Shown here in pieces: positions 8,713 through 17,471 of a DNA stretch of 64,000 nt (position 1 is its first letter; each line of letters opens with the position of its first letter). Location of the stretch: positions 13,550 through 77,549 of the forward strand of contig JAGWBP010000015.1 of the NCBI GenBank assembly GCA_021295835.1. Direction: 5' to 3'. The notes beneath the pieces are model-generated. The model searched no databases and was not told the origin of the DNA. It worked only from the letters and a program-made list of their open reading frames with translations. The position numbers were made by a program, and so were the translations under genes. The DNA comes from Gemmatimonadota bacterium (GTDB lineage: Bacteria; Gemmatimonadota; Gemmatimonadetes; Longimicrobiales; Gaopeijiaceae).

Positions 8713-9108
8713 TCAGCCGATCACCAGCTCCAGCAGCTCGCCCGGGAAGACCGACATCGTCTCGGTGAGCACCTCGTCGCCCGCCAGAAACTTGATCCGC
8801 AGCCGGATGTACGAGAAGGGCCAGTCGAATTTGAGGGTGGCCCGGCTGTGGCCGCCCACCACCCCAACCTTGCGGCTGCTGCCTCCGGAGGCGGAGGCGT
8901 AGACGGTGGCCTGGTTGAAGTTCTGGTTGCGGACCAGGAGCTCGATCTCGCGACGCTCAAATTGGGCCTCCCGGGCGAGCGGGTTCTCGCTGCGGGCGGT
9001 GATAAGGAAGCAGCCGAGCGAGACGACCGATGCCGCGGCAGCCACCGCGGCCATTGCGCGAGACAGCCAAGGGGAGCGGCGGCGGATGTGCGTCACCAAC
9101 TGAACCAC
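8713..9108 (-). CDS. Small predicted lipoprotein of unknown function
   Basis: 131 residues. A basic N-terminus is followed by a hydrophobic stretch ending in VVSLGC, a plausible lipobox, so the mature protein would be tethered to a membrane on the outer side. The rest contains IELLVRNQNFNQATVYA and SYIRLRIKFLAGDEVL, a predicted beta-rich domain with no motif I recognise. It starts 28 bp after the citrate synthase stop on the same strand and is likely co-transcribed. Function unknown. Confidence 0.7.
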   Translation of the reverse strand: MVQLVTHIRRRSPWLSRAMAAVAAAASVVSLGCFLITARSENPLAREAQFERREIELLVRNQNFNQATVYASASGGSSRKVGVVGGHSRATLKFDWPFSYIRLRIKFLAGDEVLTETMSVFPGELLELVIG

Positions 9109-9136
9109 TCTCCTCCGGGAAGCCCCGACCCCACTG

Positions 9137-10441
9137 TCACCCGCGTTCGTCGATCCCCACGAAGTCCCGACGCGGACTCCCCCGGAAGACCTGTCGGGGC
9201 CGGGCGATCTTCTGCTCGCGGTCCTGGATCATCTCCTCCCACTGCGCCAGCCATCCGACCGTGCGTGGGATCGCGAAGAGGACCGGGAAGAGCTCGACCG
9301 GAAATCCCATCGCCTGGTAGATGAGGCCGGAATAGAAATCCACATTCGGGTAGAGGTTGCGCTTGACGAAGTACTCCTCCTGGAGCGCAACCTTCTCCAG
9401 CTCCAGGGCGATGTCGAGGAGCGGGTTGCGCCCGGTGACGGCGAAGACGTCGTCGGCGGCCCGCTTGATGATCGTGGCCCTGGGATCGTAGGCCTTGTAG
9501 ACGCGGTGGCCGAAGCCCATCAGCCTCCGTTCGCCCCGCCGCACGCTCTCCATGAAGGCGGGGATGTTGTCCGTGCTCCCGATCTCCACGAGCATCCTGA
9601 GCACGGCCTCGTTCGCACCCCCGTGGAGCGGTCCGTAGAGCGCCGCCATCGCCCCTGCAATCGCCGAGAAGGGGTCCACGCGCGACGACCCGATGACGCG
9701 CATGGCCGTGGTGGAGCAGTTCTGCTCGTGATCGGCGTGCAGGATGAAGAGGATGTCCAACGCACGCGTCAGCGCGGGCGGAGGGGTGTAGTCGCCACCA
9801 CCGATCCTAAAGAGCATGTTCAGGAAGTTCTCGGCGTACGAGAGCCCATTGTCGGGGTAGACGTACGGCAGCCCCTTGTGGTGCCTGTAGGCGAAGGCCG
9901 CCAACGTCGGCATCTTGGCGATCAGCCGGACGATCTGCGCGCGCCGCACCTCGGGGTCGTCCACGCGCTTGGCCTCTGGGTAGAAGGTCGAGAGAGCCGC
10001 CACGGTGGAGATCATCATCCCCATGGCGTGGGCGTCGTACCGAAAGCCCTGCAGGATGGTGAGCAGGTTATTGTGCACATAGGTGTGGCGCGTAACCCGG
10101 CCGACGAAGTCGTCGAGCTCGGTGCGGGTCGGGAGCTCTCCGTCGAGAATGAGGGAGCAAACCTCCAGGAAGGTCGACTTCTCGGCGAGCTGCTCGATCG
10201 GGTAGCCCCTATACTCGAGCACCCCCTGGCCACCCTTCACGTCGGTAATGCGGCTCGTCGTGAAGGCCGTGTTGGTGAAGCCGGGATCGTACGTCATCAT
10301 CCCGAAGTCGCCGTCGTTGACTCGGATCTGCCGCAGGTCGATCGCTCGCACGACATCGCCGTCCAGGACATCCACTTCGTACCGGCGTCCGGTGCGGTTG
10401 TCGGTGATCGTCAGGGTGTCGCGGGGGTCTGTGGCGGACAT
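9137..10441 (-). CDS. gltA: Citrate synthase
   Basis: 434 residues, the size of the hexameric type II enzyme. It condenses acetyl-CoA with oxaloacetate, the entry step of the TCA cycle. Catalytic regions are visible: LHADHEQNCSTTAMR, GPLHGGANEAVL, MGFGHRVYKAYDPRA (active-site His) and NVDFYSGLIY (active-site Asp). The N-terminal beta-rich extension (LTITDNRTGRRYEVDVLDG) is typical of bacterial GltA. Aconitase lies only about 0.9 kb away on the other strand, so two successive TCA steps are encoded close together. An AT-rich island at 10530-10556 just upstream may hold its promoter. Confidence 0.97.
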   Translation of the reverse strand: MSATDPRDTLTITDNRTGRRYEVDVLDGDVVRAIDLRQIRVNDGDFGMMTYDPGFTNTAFTTSRITDVKGGQGVLEYRGYPIEQLAEKSTFLEVCSLILDGELPTRTELDDFVGRVTRHTYVHNNLLTILQGFRYDAHAMGMMISTVAALSTFYPEAKRVDDPEVRRAQIVRLIAKMPTLAAFAYRHHKGLPYVYPDNGLSYAENFLNMLFRIGGGDYTPPPALTRALDILFILHADHEQNCSTTAMRVIGSSRVDPFSAIAGAMAALYGPLHGGANEAVLRMLVEIGSTDNIPAFMESVRRGERRLMGFGHRVYKAYDPRATIIKRAADDVFAVTGRNPLLDIALELEKVALQEEYFVKRNLYPNVDFYSGLIYQAMGFPVELFPVLFAIPRTVGWLAQWEEMIQDREQKIARPRQVFRGSPRRDFVGIDERG

Positions 10442-10527
10442 CCGTTCTCCAGCTATTCGGCGTACTCTAAGGCGGCCGCGGGCTCGGCGAGTCGATGCCT
10501 GCGCCGAACGGCGCGGTCCGGGGCAGG

Positions 10528-10556
10528 CGCTAGCTATCTATAGTATCTAGATAACG
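10528..10556 (-). promoter_or_regulatory. AT-rich island upstream of gltA, possible promoter
   Basis: In an otherwise GC-rich region this stretch contains overlapping small palindromes (TATCTAGATA and CTATCTATAG). On the minus strand it lies about 90 bp before the gltA start, a sensible place for a promoter or operator. No clear -35/-10 pair can be assigned. Confidence 0.3.
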
Positions 10557-10596
10557 GGCTCGGCGGTGAAGGGCGCACGCCCTTGCCGGGGACTCG

Positions 10597-11076
10597 CTAT
10601 CCTGGGTTCCGCTGCCCTGGGTCCATGGTCTCGTAGACGGTGTGGTTCCCGTTGCCGTCGAAGGCGATCACCTCGTAAGGCTGCGGACGCGGGCCTTCCA
10701 TGCCCGGCGACCCGATCGGCATCCCCGGCACGGCAATTCCGCGCACTGTCGGCGCCTCCCTGAGGAACTTGGCGATCACCTCGGCGGGGACATGGCCCTC
10801 GACGATGTAGTCGCCCACGACCGCCGTATGACAGGAGGCGAGGCGAGGCGGCACCCCCAGCCGCTCCTTGACCGGCCCCAGGCCGTCCACGTCTTCGACC
10901 GTCACCACGAATCCCGCCGCCCTAATGTGGTCGACCCACTTCGAGCAGCAGCCGCACGTCGGCGACTTGTAGACATGCAACTCCGCCACCGTCGCCGAAT
11001 CGGAAGGGCCGGGCGACATCGTCGCCAACGCGCCCCCTAGCACCAGCACTCCCGCCCCAATCATCCGCCTGCTCAT
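10597..11076 (-). CDS. DUF411 family metal-binding protein
   Basis: 159 residues. A signal-like N-terminus (RMIGAGVLVLGGALATM) leads into AELHVYKSPTCGCCSKWVDH, the CxxC-containing hallmark of DUF411, followed by LASCHTAVVGDYIVEGHVPAEVI and GIAVPGMPIGSPGME, both conserved in the family. These periplasmic proteins are often found with copper or other metal resistance genes and are thought to bind metal (family knowledge); no such genes flank it here. The ATG at 11076 is fixed by a strong AGGAGG Shine-Dalgarno 6 bases upstream. It lies just downstream of tRNA-Leu on the same strand. Confidence 0.88.
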   Translation of the reverse strand: MSRRMIGAGVLVLGGALATMSPGPSDSATVAELHVYKSPTCGCCSKWVDHIRAAGFVVTVEDVDGLGPVKERLGVPPRLASCHTAVVGDYIVEGHVPAEVIAKFLREAPTVRGIAVPGMPIGSPGMEGPRPQPYEVIAFDGNGNHTVYETMDPGQRNPG

Positions 11077-11120
11077 CGCCGTCCTCCTGTAGGTGCGCAT
11101 TCCGCGCCCGAGCGGCCCAG

Positions 11121-11204
11121 TGCCGAGGGAGGGACTCGAACCCTCACGCCCGCAAGGACAAAGGTTTTTGAGACCTTCGCGTCTACCGATTCCGCCACCT
11201 CGGC
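11121..11204 (-). tRNA. tRNA-Leu (anticodon CAA)
   Basis: An 84-nt minus-strand cloverleaf. The acceptor stem GCCGAGG pairs with CCTCGGC-type bases at the 3' end. The D-arm holds GCGGAATCGGTAGACGC. The anticodon stem AAGGT/ACCTT encloses the loop CTCAAAA with anticodon CAA, reading UUG. The long variable arm (TGTCCTTGCGGGCGTG) is that of a class II tRNA, and the T-arm contains GGGTTCGAGTCCC. The discriminator is A. The 3' CCA is not encoded (the next bases are CTG), so it must be added by a nucleotidyltransferase. Confidence 0.96.
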
Positions 11205-11322
11205 CGCACCGCCGGACACCAGGTTGGAAGTTGATTCTACCGTGGTCGGGTCCCAAGGTGAAGAGACCGGCGCAAGGCGCTACCTTGACTGGGCCGTCTT
11301 CCCATCCCCCCAGCAGCCCGCC

Positions 11323-14082
11323 ATGTCAGACCAGATACGCGACCCCTTCGGCGCTCTCGCCACGATCGACCTCCCGGAGGGGCGGAGCTCGCTCTACCGG
11401 ATCGCCGTCCTCGAGCGCGAGGGGCTGTGCACTCTGGACCGCCTCCCCTTCTCGATCCGCATCCTCCTCGAGAACGTGCTCCGGGGAGCGGGCACCAGCG
11501 GGCGGGTGCAGGCGGGGGATGTCGCCGCCGCCGCCGCCTGGAGTCCGACCCGCGCCGGGGCCGACCTCCCCTTCATGCCCTCCAGGGTGCTCCTGCAGGA
11601 CTTCACCGGTGTGCCAGCGATCGTGGACCTGGCATCGATGCGGGACGGCATTCGCGCGATGGGGGGCGACCCGATGCGCATCAACCCCCAGGTCCCCGCC
11701 GACCTTGTGATCGACCACTCCGTGCAGGTCGACCACTTCGGGAGCGCCCACGCCTTCGAGCGAAACGTCGCCCACGAGTACGAGCGCAACCGGGAGCGGT
11801 ACTCGCTCCTCCGCTGGGCACAGGAGGCCTTTGCGAACTACAACGTCGTGCCCCCCGGGACCGGGATCGTGCACCAGGTCAATCTGGAGTACCTCGCCTC
11901 GGTGGTCCATCGGCGCGAGCACGGCGGGAGGTGGCTGGCCTTCCCCGACACTGTGGTCGGCACGGACTCGCACACCACGATGGTCAACGGACTGGGCGTG
12001 CTCGGGTGGGGGGTCGGCGGGATCGAGGCCGAGGCGGTGCTCCTTGGCCAGCCCTACTACATGCTCCTGCCCGAGGTCGTGGGGGTGAGGCTCGTGGGCG
12101 CGCTCCGGGAGGGTGCCACCGCGACCGATCTGGTGCTCCGAGTGACGGAGCTGCTCCGGGAGCACGGTGTGGTGGGCAGCTTCGTCGAGTACTACGGCGC
12201 GGGACTCTCCGGTCTGGCACTCCCCGACAAGGCCACGCTGGCCAATATGTCGCCCGAGTACGGGGCGACGGTCGGGTTCTTTCCGGTGGACGACGAGACG
12301 CTCGCCTACCTGCGGGGCACCGGGCGAAGCGCCGAGGAGGTGGAACGGGTCGAGCGCGTCTGCAAGGAGCAAGGACTCTTCCGCACCGACGAGACGCCTG
12401 ACCCGGAGTACACCTCGACGGTGGAGCTGGATCTGGGGACGGTCGAGCCGAGCGTGGCCGGACCGAGGCGTCCGCAGGACAGGATCGACCTGGGCGAGCT
12501 GAAGAGTGCCTTCGGGCGCGATCTGCCAACGCTGGTTCCGTCGGGATTCTCGCTGAATGGCAGCTCCGCCGCCCCAGAGGGCACCCCACCGAATCGGCGC
12601 ACCGTCAGGATCGAGATCGAGGGCCGTGGCTGCGAGATCTCCGACGGCACCGTGGTGGTGGCGGCGATCACGAGCTGCACGAACACTTCGAATCCATCGG
12701 TGATGGTCGGTGCCGGGCTGATGGCGAAGAAGGCGCGCGCCCTAGGACTCGAGGTCGCCCCCTGGGTGAAGACGAGTCTGGCGCCGGGGTCGCAGGTTGT
12801 GACCGACTACCTGGACGCTGCCGGGCTGACGCCCTACCTGGAGGAGCTCCGCTTCCACCTTGTCGGATATGGCTGCACAACCTGCATCGGGAATAGCGGC
12901 CCCCTCCCAGGAGCTATCGCCGATGCAGTCTCCGAGCACGGGCTGGTGGTGGCTTCGGTCCTCTCGGGGAATCGCAACTACGAGGCCCGCATCCACTCGC
13001 TGGTGCGAGCCAACTACCTGGGCTCGCCGATGCTGGTGGTCGCCTTCGCGCTCGCCGGGCGCGTCGACATCGACCTGGGAAGCGAGCCGCTGGGGCGGAC
13101 GGCCGAGGGGCGGCCCGTCTTCCTGGCCGATATCTGGCCCTCGGCGGGCGAGATCCGGGACACAGTGTCCGAGGCGCTGAAGCCCCAGATGTTCAGCGAG
13201 CGCTACGGGCGGGTATTCGACGGCGACTCGCACTGGCGGGCCCTGCCGCTCCCCGACAAGGGTAGCCTGTACGATTGGGATCCGAACTCCACATACATCC
13301 GCAACCCACCCTTCTTCGAGGAGATGACCTCCGAGCCGCCCCCGCCCGCCGACATCCGGGGAGCCCGCGCACTGGCGCTCCTGGGCCATACGGTGACGAC
13401 GGACCACATCTCGCCCGCCGGCGCGATCCCGCCGGGAGAGCCCGCCGGACGGTGGCTGCAGGAGAGCGGGGTGGCGCCGATCCGCTTCAACACCTTCGGC
13501 TCCAGGCGCGGCAACCACGAGGTGATGCTGCGCGGCACCTTCGGCAATGTGCGACTTCGCAACCTAATGCTCGATGGCCGGGAGGGCGGCTACACGGTGC
13601 ATCTGCCAAGCGGCGAAGAGACGACGATCTTCCAGGCTAGCGAGCGCTACCGGGCCTCGGGCACCCCGTTGGTGGTGATCGCCGGAGGGGAGTACGGGAC
13701 CGGGAGCTCGCGCGACTGGGCGGCGAAGGGGACCTACCTGCTCGGCGTAAGGGCCGTGATCGCCGAGAGCTACGAGCGGATCCACCGCTCGAACCTGGTG
13801 GGGATGGGCGTGCTCCCGCTCCAGTTCGCCGAGGGCCAGGGTGCCCGGGAGCTCGGCCTGACCGGCTACGAGGAGTACGACATTGCTGGGATATCCGAGG
13901 GGCTGGAGCCCGGTCAGGAGCTGGCCGTGCGCGCGACTCGAAGCGACGGGTCGGTGGCGGAGTTCCACGTCACGGCCCGCCTGGACTCCGAGGTCGATGT
14001 CGAGTACTACAGGAACGGCGGCATCCTGCACACGGTGCTTCGGGAGCTGGCGGCGCCAGTACCACCTCGCAGGCCTGCCTGA
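11323..14082 (+). CDS. acnA: Aconitate hydratase A
   Basis: 919 residues, normal for the AcnA/IRP1-type aconitase, which interconverts citrate and isocitrate through a [4Fe-4S] cluster. The cluster cysteines are visible in AAITSCTNTSNP (Cys452) and GYGCTTCIGNSGPL (Cys518, Cys521). Other landmarks are VVGTDSHTTMVNGLGVLGWG, HTVTTDHISPAGAIP, NTFGSRRGNHEVMLRGTF and GGEYGTGSSRDWAAKG from the swivel domain. The ATG at 11323 gives the usual N-terminus; the open frame extends further upstream into the tRNA region without family likeness. It lies close to gltA but on the opposite strand. Confidence 0.97.
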   Translation: MSDQIRDPFGALATIDLPEGRSSLYRIAVLEREGLCTLDRLPFSIRILLENVLRGAGTSGRVQAGDVAAAAAWSPTRAGADLPFMPSRVLLQDFTGVPAIVDLASMRDGIRAMGGDPMRINPQVPADLVIDHSVQVDHFGSAHAFERNVAHEYERNRERYSLLRWAQEAFANYNVVPPGTGIVHQVNLEYLASVVHRREHGGRWLAFPDTVVGTDSHTTMVNGLGVLGWGVGGIEAEAVLLGQPYYMLLPEVVGVRLVGALREGATATDLVLRVTELLREHGVVGSFVEYYGAGLSGLALPDKATLANMSPEYGATVGFFPVDDETLAYLRGTGRSAEEVERVERVCKEQGLFRTDETPDPEYTSTVELDLGTVEPSVAGPRRPQDRIDLGELKSAFGRDLPTLVPSGFSLNGSSAAPEGTPPNRRTVRIEIEGRGCEISDGTVVVAAITSCTNTSNPSVMVGAGLMAKKARALGLEVAPWVKTSLAPGSQVVTDYLDAAGLTPYLEELRFHLVGYGCTTCIGNSGPLPGAIADAVSEHGLVVASVLSGNRNYEARIHSLVRANYLGSPMLVVAFALAGRVDIDLGSEPLGRTAEGRPVFLADIWPSAGEIRDTVSEALKPQMFSERYGRVFDGDSHWRALPLPDKGSLYDWDPNSTYIRNPPFFEEMTSEPPPPADIRGARALALLGHTVTTDHISPAGAIPPGEPAGRWLQESGVAPIRFNTFGSRRGNHEVMLRGTFGNVRLRNLMLDGREGGYTVHLPSGEETTIFQASERYRASGTPLVVIAGGEYGTGSSRDWAAKGTYLLGVRAVIAESYERIHRSNLVGMGVLPLQFAEGQGARELGLTGYEEYDIAGISEGLEPGQELAVRATRSDGSVAEFHVTARLDSEVDVEYYRNGGILHTVLRELAAPVPPRRPA

Positions 14083-14196
14083 AGGCTCCGGGTCAGACGA
14101 CCGGCACCCAGCGGAGGGCGCGGTCGGAAGGAACTAGTGCGGATTCTGCATCAGTTGCGTGGACACGGATGCGTGTCTTCGTCGCAGCAGGACGGC

Positions 14197-14883
14197 CTAT
14201 CGGTCCACTGGGTCCTGGTCGGCCCGAAGCGCCACCGGCGGCCCCAGCACCTCGCGTGCGACCACGAGACGCCTGAGCGTCGTAGGCGAGATGTAGGCTG
14301 CGAACGCCCCGTCTCCTGACGACACCCGCAGACTCCCAGGGGTCGGCACAGTGGCGATTCCGTCGCTCCCCGCCCGACGCCGGAGCGCCACCATGGCCGG
14401 GGTCGGCTCGTGGCGCGGTGTGTGCTGGCGAGCCGCTGCGGCGGTTGCGGGCGCGGGCACCGGACTCGTGGTCGGGGCTGTCGGGCGAACCCCCTGCGGC
14501 GAGGGCACCGTCGCGGGGTCTCGCCCCGGCTGGCGGCGGGGCTCCCAAGGGGGCGGCTCCAGCGGCACGTTGTCGGGCGCGTCCGCCTTCTTGGCAGCCA
14601 ACGGCCCGGCATCGGCGGCGTCCTCGGCCGGGACAGCCTTCGCGAGGGCCTCGCGCACCATCTGGCCTGCAGGCTTCACCACATCGTCGCCGAGCTGGCC
14701 CATCCGAAGGTCGCGGAAGACCTCCGCCAGCGGATCGCGGGGCCTCGGCGATTCCTGCGGCCTCGGCACTTCCTCTTGCTGCTCCTCGTCCGCTTCGGCC
14801 AGACGGGCCTTCTTCAGAAGCTTGCCGATCGCCTCCATGACCGCGATGACCAGGAAGATGACGGCGAGGAAGCGTAGATCCAT
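14197..14883 (-). CDS. Single-pass membrane protein with proline-rich middle, unknown function
   Basis: 228 residues. The first ~20 residues (MDLRFLAVIFLVIAVMEAIG) form one membrane helix, followed by a charged segment and a long Pro/Ala-rich stretch of low complexity. The C-terminus, SPTTLRRLVVAREVLGPPVA, is more ordered and looks like a short conserved tail that may bind a partner. It precedes nothing obvious downstream; floA lies 50 bp upstream on the same strand, so it may be the last gene of a nfeD-floA transcript. I do not recognise the family. Confidence 0.6.
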   Translation of the reverse strand: MDLRFLAVIFLVIAVMEAIGKLLKKARLAEADEEQQEEVPRPQESPRPRDPLAEVFRDLRMGQLGDDVVKPAGQMVREALAKAVPAEDAADAGPLAAKKADAPDNVPLEPPPWEPRRQPGRDPATVPSPQGVRPTAPTTSPVPAPATAAAARQHTPRHEPTPAMVALRRRAGSDGIATVPTPGSLRVSSGDGAFAAYISPTTLRRLVVAREVLGPPVALRADQDPVDR

Positions 14884-14932
14884 GTCAGTGTCAGCGCCGC
14901 TGGAATGCCGTGGTGCGCAAGGGCGGCCAGCC

Positions 14933-15919
14933 TCAGCTCGGGGGCACGGACTCGTCTGGCTCGCCCTCGGCGATCGACCTCCGCATCTGGGTGTCGGACT
15001 CGATGTTGCGGTACCGTGCGTAGTCCATGATCCCCATGTTCCCGCTCCGGAAGGCGTCGGCCATCGCGAGCGGGATCTGCGCCTCGGCGGCGATCACCTC
15101 GGCGCGCATCTCCTCCACGCGCGCCTTCATCTCCTGCTCCCTCGCCGTCGCCATCGCCCGGCGCTTCTCGGCCTGTGCCTGCGCGATGCGCTTGTCGGCC
15201 TCGGCCTGATCGGTCTGCAGCTCGGCACCGATGTTCTTCCCTACGTCCACATCGGCGATGTCGATCGAGAGGATCTCGAAGGCCGTCCCGGAGTCGAGGC
15301 CCTTCTGGAGCACCGTCTTGGAAATCGCGTCCGGGTTCTCCAGGACGCCCTTGTGGGTGTCGGCGGAGCCGATCGTGGAGACGATCCCCTCGCCGACCCG
15401 CGCTAGGATCGTCTCCTCGCCAGCGCCGCCCACCAGGCGGTTGATGTTCGCCCTCACGGTGACCCGCGCGACCGCGATCAATTGGATCCCGTCCTTGGCC
15501 ATCGCGGCTACCCTAGGCGTCTGCACGACCTTGGGGTTCACCGACATCTGCACGGCCTCGAGGACGTCGCGACCGGCCAGATCGATGGCTGCGGCCCGCT
15601 GGAAGGGCAGTTCGATAGTGGCCTTGTCGGCGCTGATCAGCGCCCGCACCACGCGGTGCACGTCGCCTCCGGCCAGGTAGTGGGCCTCCAGGTGGGCCAC
15701 GTCGAGCGGCAGCCCCGCCTTGGTAGACGCGATCAGGGGGCGTACCACCGCCGGAGGGCTGACCTTGCGCAGCCGCATCCCTATGAGCGTGCCCAGGCCG
15801 AGCCGAACACGGGAGGACACGGCCTCGATCCAGAGGCGAACCGGCACTGCCCATAGGAGCAGGACAACGCCAAGAAAGGCCAGAAAGAGGAACATCAGGG
15901 TGGTTGTCATCGTGTCCAA
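14933..15919 (-). CDS. floA: Flotillin-like protein FloA (SPFH family)
   Basis: 328 residues. One N-terminal membrane hairpin (LMFLFLAFLGVVLLLWAVPVRLW) is followed by an SPFH domain. Family landmarks include STKAGLPLDVAHLEAHYLAGG, VNPKVVQTP, AKDGIQLIAVARVTVRAN, VGGAGEETILARVGEGIV, and a coiled coil QAEADKRIAQAQAEKRRAMA near the C-terminus. FloA proteins organise membrane microdomains in bacteria. The gene sits 89 bp after an NfeD-type protease gene on the same strand; this nfeD-floA pairing is widespread and supports both assignments. The ATG at 15919 places the membrane segment right at the N-terminus as expected. Confidence 0.94.
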   Translation of the reverse strand: MDTMTTTLMFLFLAFLGVVLLLWAVPVRLWIEAVSSRVRLGLGTLIGMRLRKVSPPAVVRPLIASTKAGLPLDVAHLEAHYLAGGDVHRVVRALISADKATIELPFQRAAAIDLAGRDVLEAVQMSVNPKVVQTPRVAAMAKDGIQLIAVARVTVRANINRLVGGAGEETILARVGEGIVSTIGSADTHKGVLENPDAISKTVLQKGLDSGTAFEILSIDIADVDVGKNIGAELQTDQAEADKRIAQAQAEKRRAMATAREQEMKARVEEMRAEVIAAEAQIPLAMADAFRSGNMGIMDYARYRNIESDTQMRRSIAEGEPDESVPPS

Positions 15920-16008
15920 GGTCGGTGCTTTCCTTTACGCTGTTCGTTTGATCGTCGTCTGACTGGCGCCCGGCTCGGCGCGATGGCGAAGGCCGCGCGG
16001 CCGGGAGA

Positions 16009-17388
16009 TCACCGCTCCGGCCCCGCCGACTGGATGTCTGCGGGGCGGACGACGTGGCGATACCCCTCGGCGGCGAGCACGCGGATCGGCGTCCCCTCGC
16101 GGATCCACTCGCTCTCGGAGACCACGTCGACGCGCTCCTCGCCGAAGATTCCGACGCCCGCCGGACGCAGGTCGGTCATCGCGACGCCCACCTCGCCCAC
16201 GAGCTCGGAGCGCACCTCTGCCGAAGTATAGCCCTCTTCCCGATCGGTGGACTCGCCCAGGATGACGCCGCTTCGGCGCAGCCGCCAACTGTTCGGGAGG
16301 GAGCGTAGGAGGGACCATGCAGTCATCGTCACCAACAAGATAGCTGCGAGGATTACCGTGACGGCCTGCACGATGTCGTTTCCGGTCGGGAATCTCCCGA
16401 GCTGCGCGGTGACGAGCCCTGCCACGAGCGCCGCCACCCCCGCGATCCCGAAGACCCCAAATCCCGGCACCACCAGAACTTCGACGAGCACCAGGATCAC
16501 CCCCGCGACGACGAGGATCACGTCCATCGCCCCTGCGAGCCCCACCAACTGGTGAGCACCGAAGAAAAGGGCCAGCGCGGCGAGGCCCACGGAGCCCGGG
16601 ATCCCGAAGCCGGGACTCTTGATCTCGAAGAGCAGGCCCAGGAAGCCTAGGGAGAGGAGGAGCGGCGCGACGACCGGATTGGTGAAGAAGCGCACCATGC
16701 GCTCTGCCCAGTTGACCTCCGCCGATGCGACCTCGGCCCCGGCCATTCCCAGCACCTCGAGCGCGTCGTCCCAGTCCGCCGCCTCCACCGCGTAGTCGAG
16801 CGCCACCGCCTCCTGGGTGGTCAGCGTAAGCAGCTTGCCCTCCTCCACAAGCCCCGCCACCGCGATTTCCTCGTCGACCATCGCCTCCGCCACGGCCGGG
16901 TCGAGGCCGCGAGCCTCCGTCAGCGCCCGCATCTGTGCCCTCATCGCCGAGACCATCTTCTCGGACGCCTTCTCGCCGCTCCCGTCCACCGGGGTGGCCG
17001 CTCCCATGACAGCCCCTTCGCGCATCACCACGCGCTCGGCCGAGAGGGCGATCATCGCCCCGGCGGAGTAGGCGTACATGTTCACGAAGGAGTACACGGG
17101 GACTGCCGAACGACTCACGGCGCTCGTTATCCTGAGCGCCGCGTCGACTCGCCCCCCCTGGGTCTCTATGTCCAGGACCACCGCGTCGGCCCCCGCATCG
17201 GCAGCCTCCTCGAGCACCCGCTCGATGAAGGGCGCCAGGCCCATCTCCACCGTTCCACTAACGGGGACTCGCACCACCTGCTGCGCGGCTCCGGGGGCCG
17301 CCCAGAGCGCGGCGAAGGCCGCCAGCGGGAGGAAGGCGGCGGAGCGGCCCGCACGGCGGGGGGCGGTCCCGGGCGGTGCCGCCAACAC
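16009..17388 (-). CDS. NfeD family membrane-bound serine protease (ClpP-like domain)
   Basis: 459 residues. A signal peptide (AALWAAPGAAQQ) precedes a ClpP-class domain: LDIETQGGRVDAALRI, MYAYSAGAMIALSAERVVM with the likely Ser nucleophile in YSAGAM, then a cluster of four to five membrane helices (residues ~235-370), and a C-terminal OB-fold NfeDC domain (LVGEVGVAMTDLRPAG...VVSESEWIREGTPIRV). This is the long NfeD form. The partner FloA follows directly. The two are thought to act together at the cell membrane. The start is GTG at 17388. A perfect hairpin lies just upstream, separating it from the metalloprotease gene. Confidence 0.92.
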   Translation of the reverse strand: MLAAPPGTAPRRAGRSAAFLPLAAFAALWAAPGAAQQVVRVPVSGTVEMGLAPFIERVLEEAADAGADAVVLDIETQGGRVDAALRITSAVSRSAVPVYSFVNMYAYSAGAMIALSAERVVMREGAVMGAATPVDGSGEKASEKMVSAMRAQMRALTEARGLDPAVAEAMVDEEIAVAGLVEEGKLLTLTTQEAVALDYAVEAADWDDALEVLGMAGAEVASAEVNWAERMVRFFTNPVVAPLLLSLGFLGLLFEIKSPGFGIPGSVGLAALALFFGAHQLVGLAGAMDVILVVAGVILVLVEVLVVPGFGVFGIAGVAALVAGLVTAQLGRFPTGNDIVQAVTVILAAILLVTMTAWSLLRSLPNSWRLRRSGVILGESTDREEGYTSAEVRSELVGEVGVAMTDLRPAGVGIFGEERVDVVSESEWIREGTPIRVLAAEGYRHVVRPADIQSAGPER

Positions 17389-17420
17389 TACCGGCCTTCC
17401 TCCGGCGTCAAACGCACGGC

Positions 17421-17449
17421 GGCCGACCCGGCCTGCGGTCGGGTCGGCC
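17421..17449 (-). terminator. Hairpin behind the metalloprotease gene
   Basis: A perfect 9-bp stem, GGCCGACCC at 17421-17429 and GGGTCGGCC at 17441-17449, with an 11-base loop. It lies 23 bases past the stop of the metalloprotease gene and ahead of the nfeD start, so on the minus strand it could end the upstream transcript. There is no clear T-run after it, so a classic Rho-independent terminator is not certain. Confidence 0.45.
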
Positions 17450-17471
17450 CCCGCGCTCGAAATTGCCGCGA

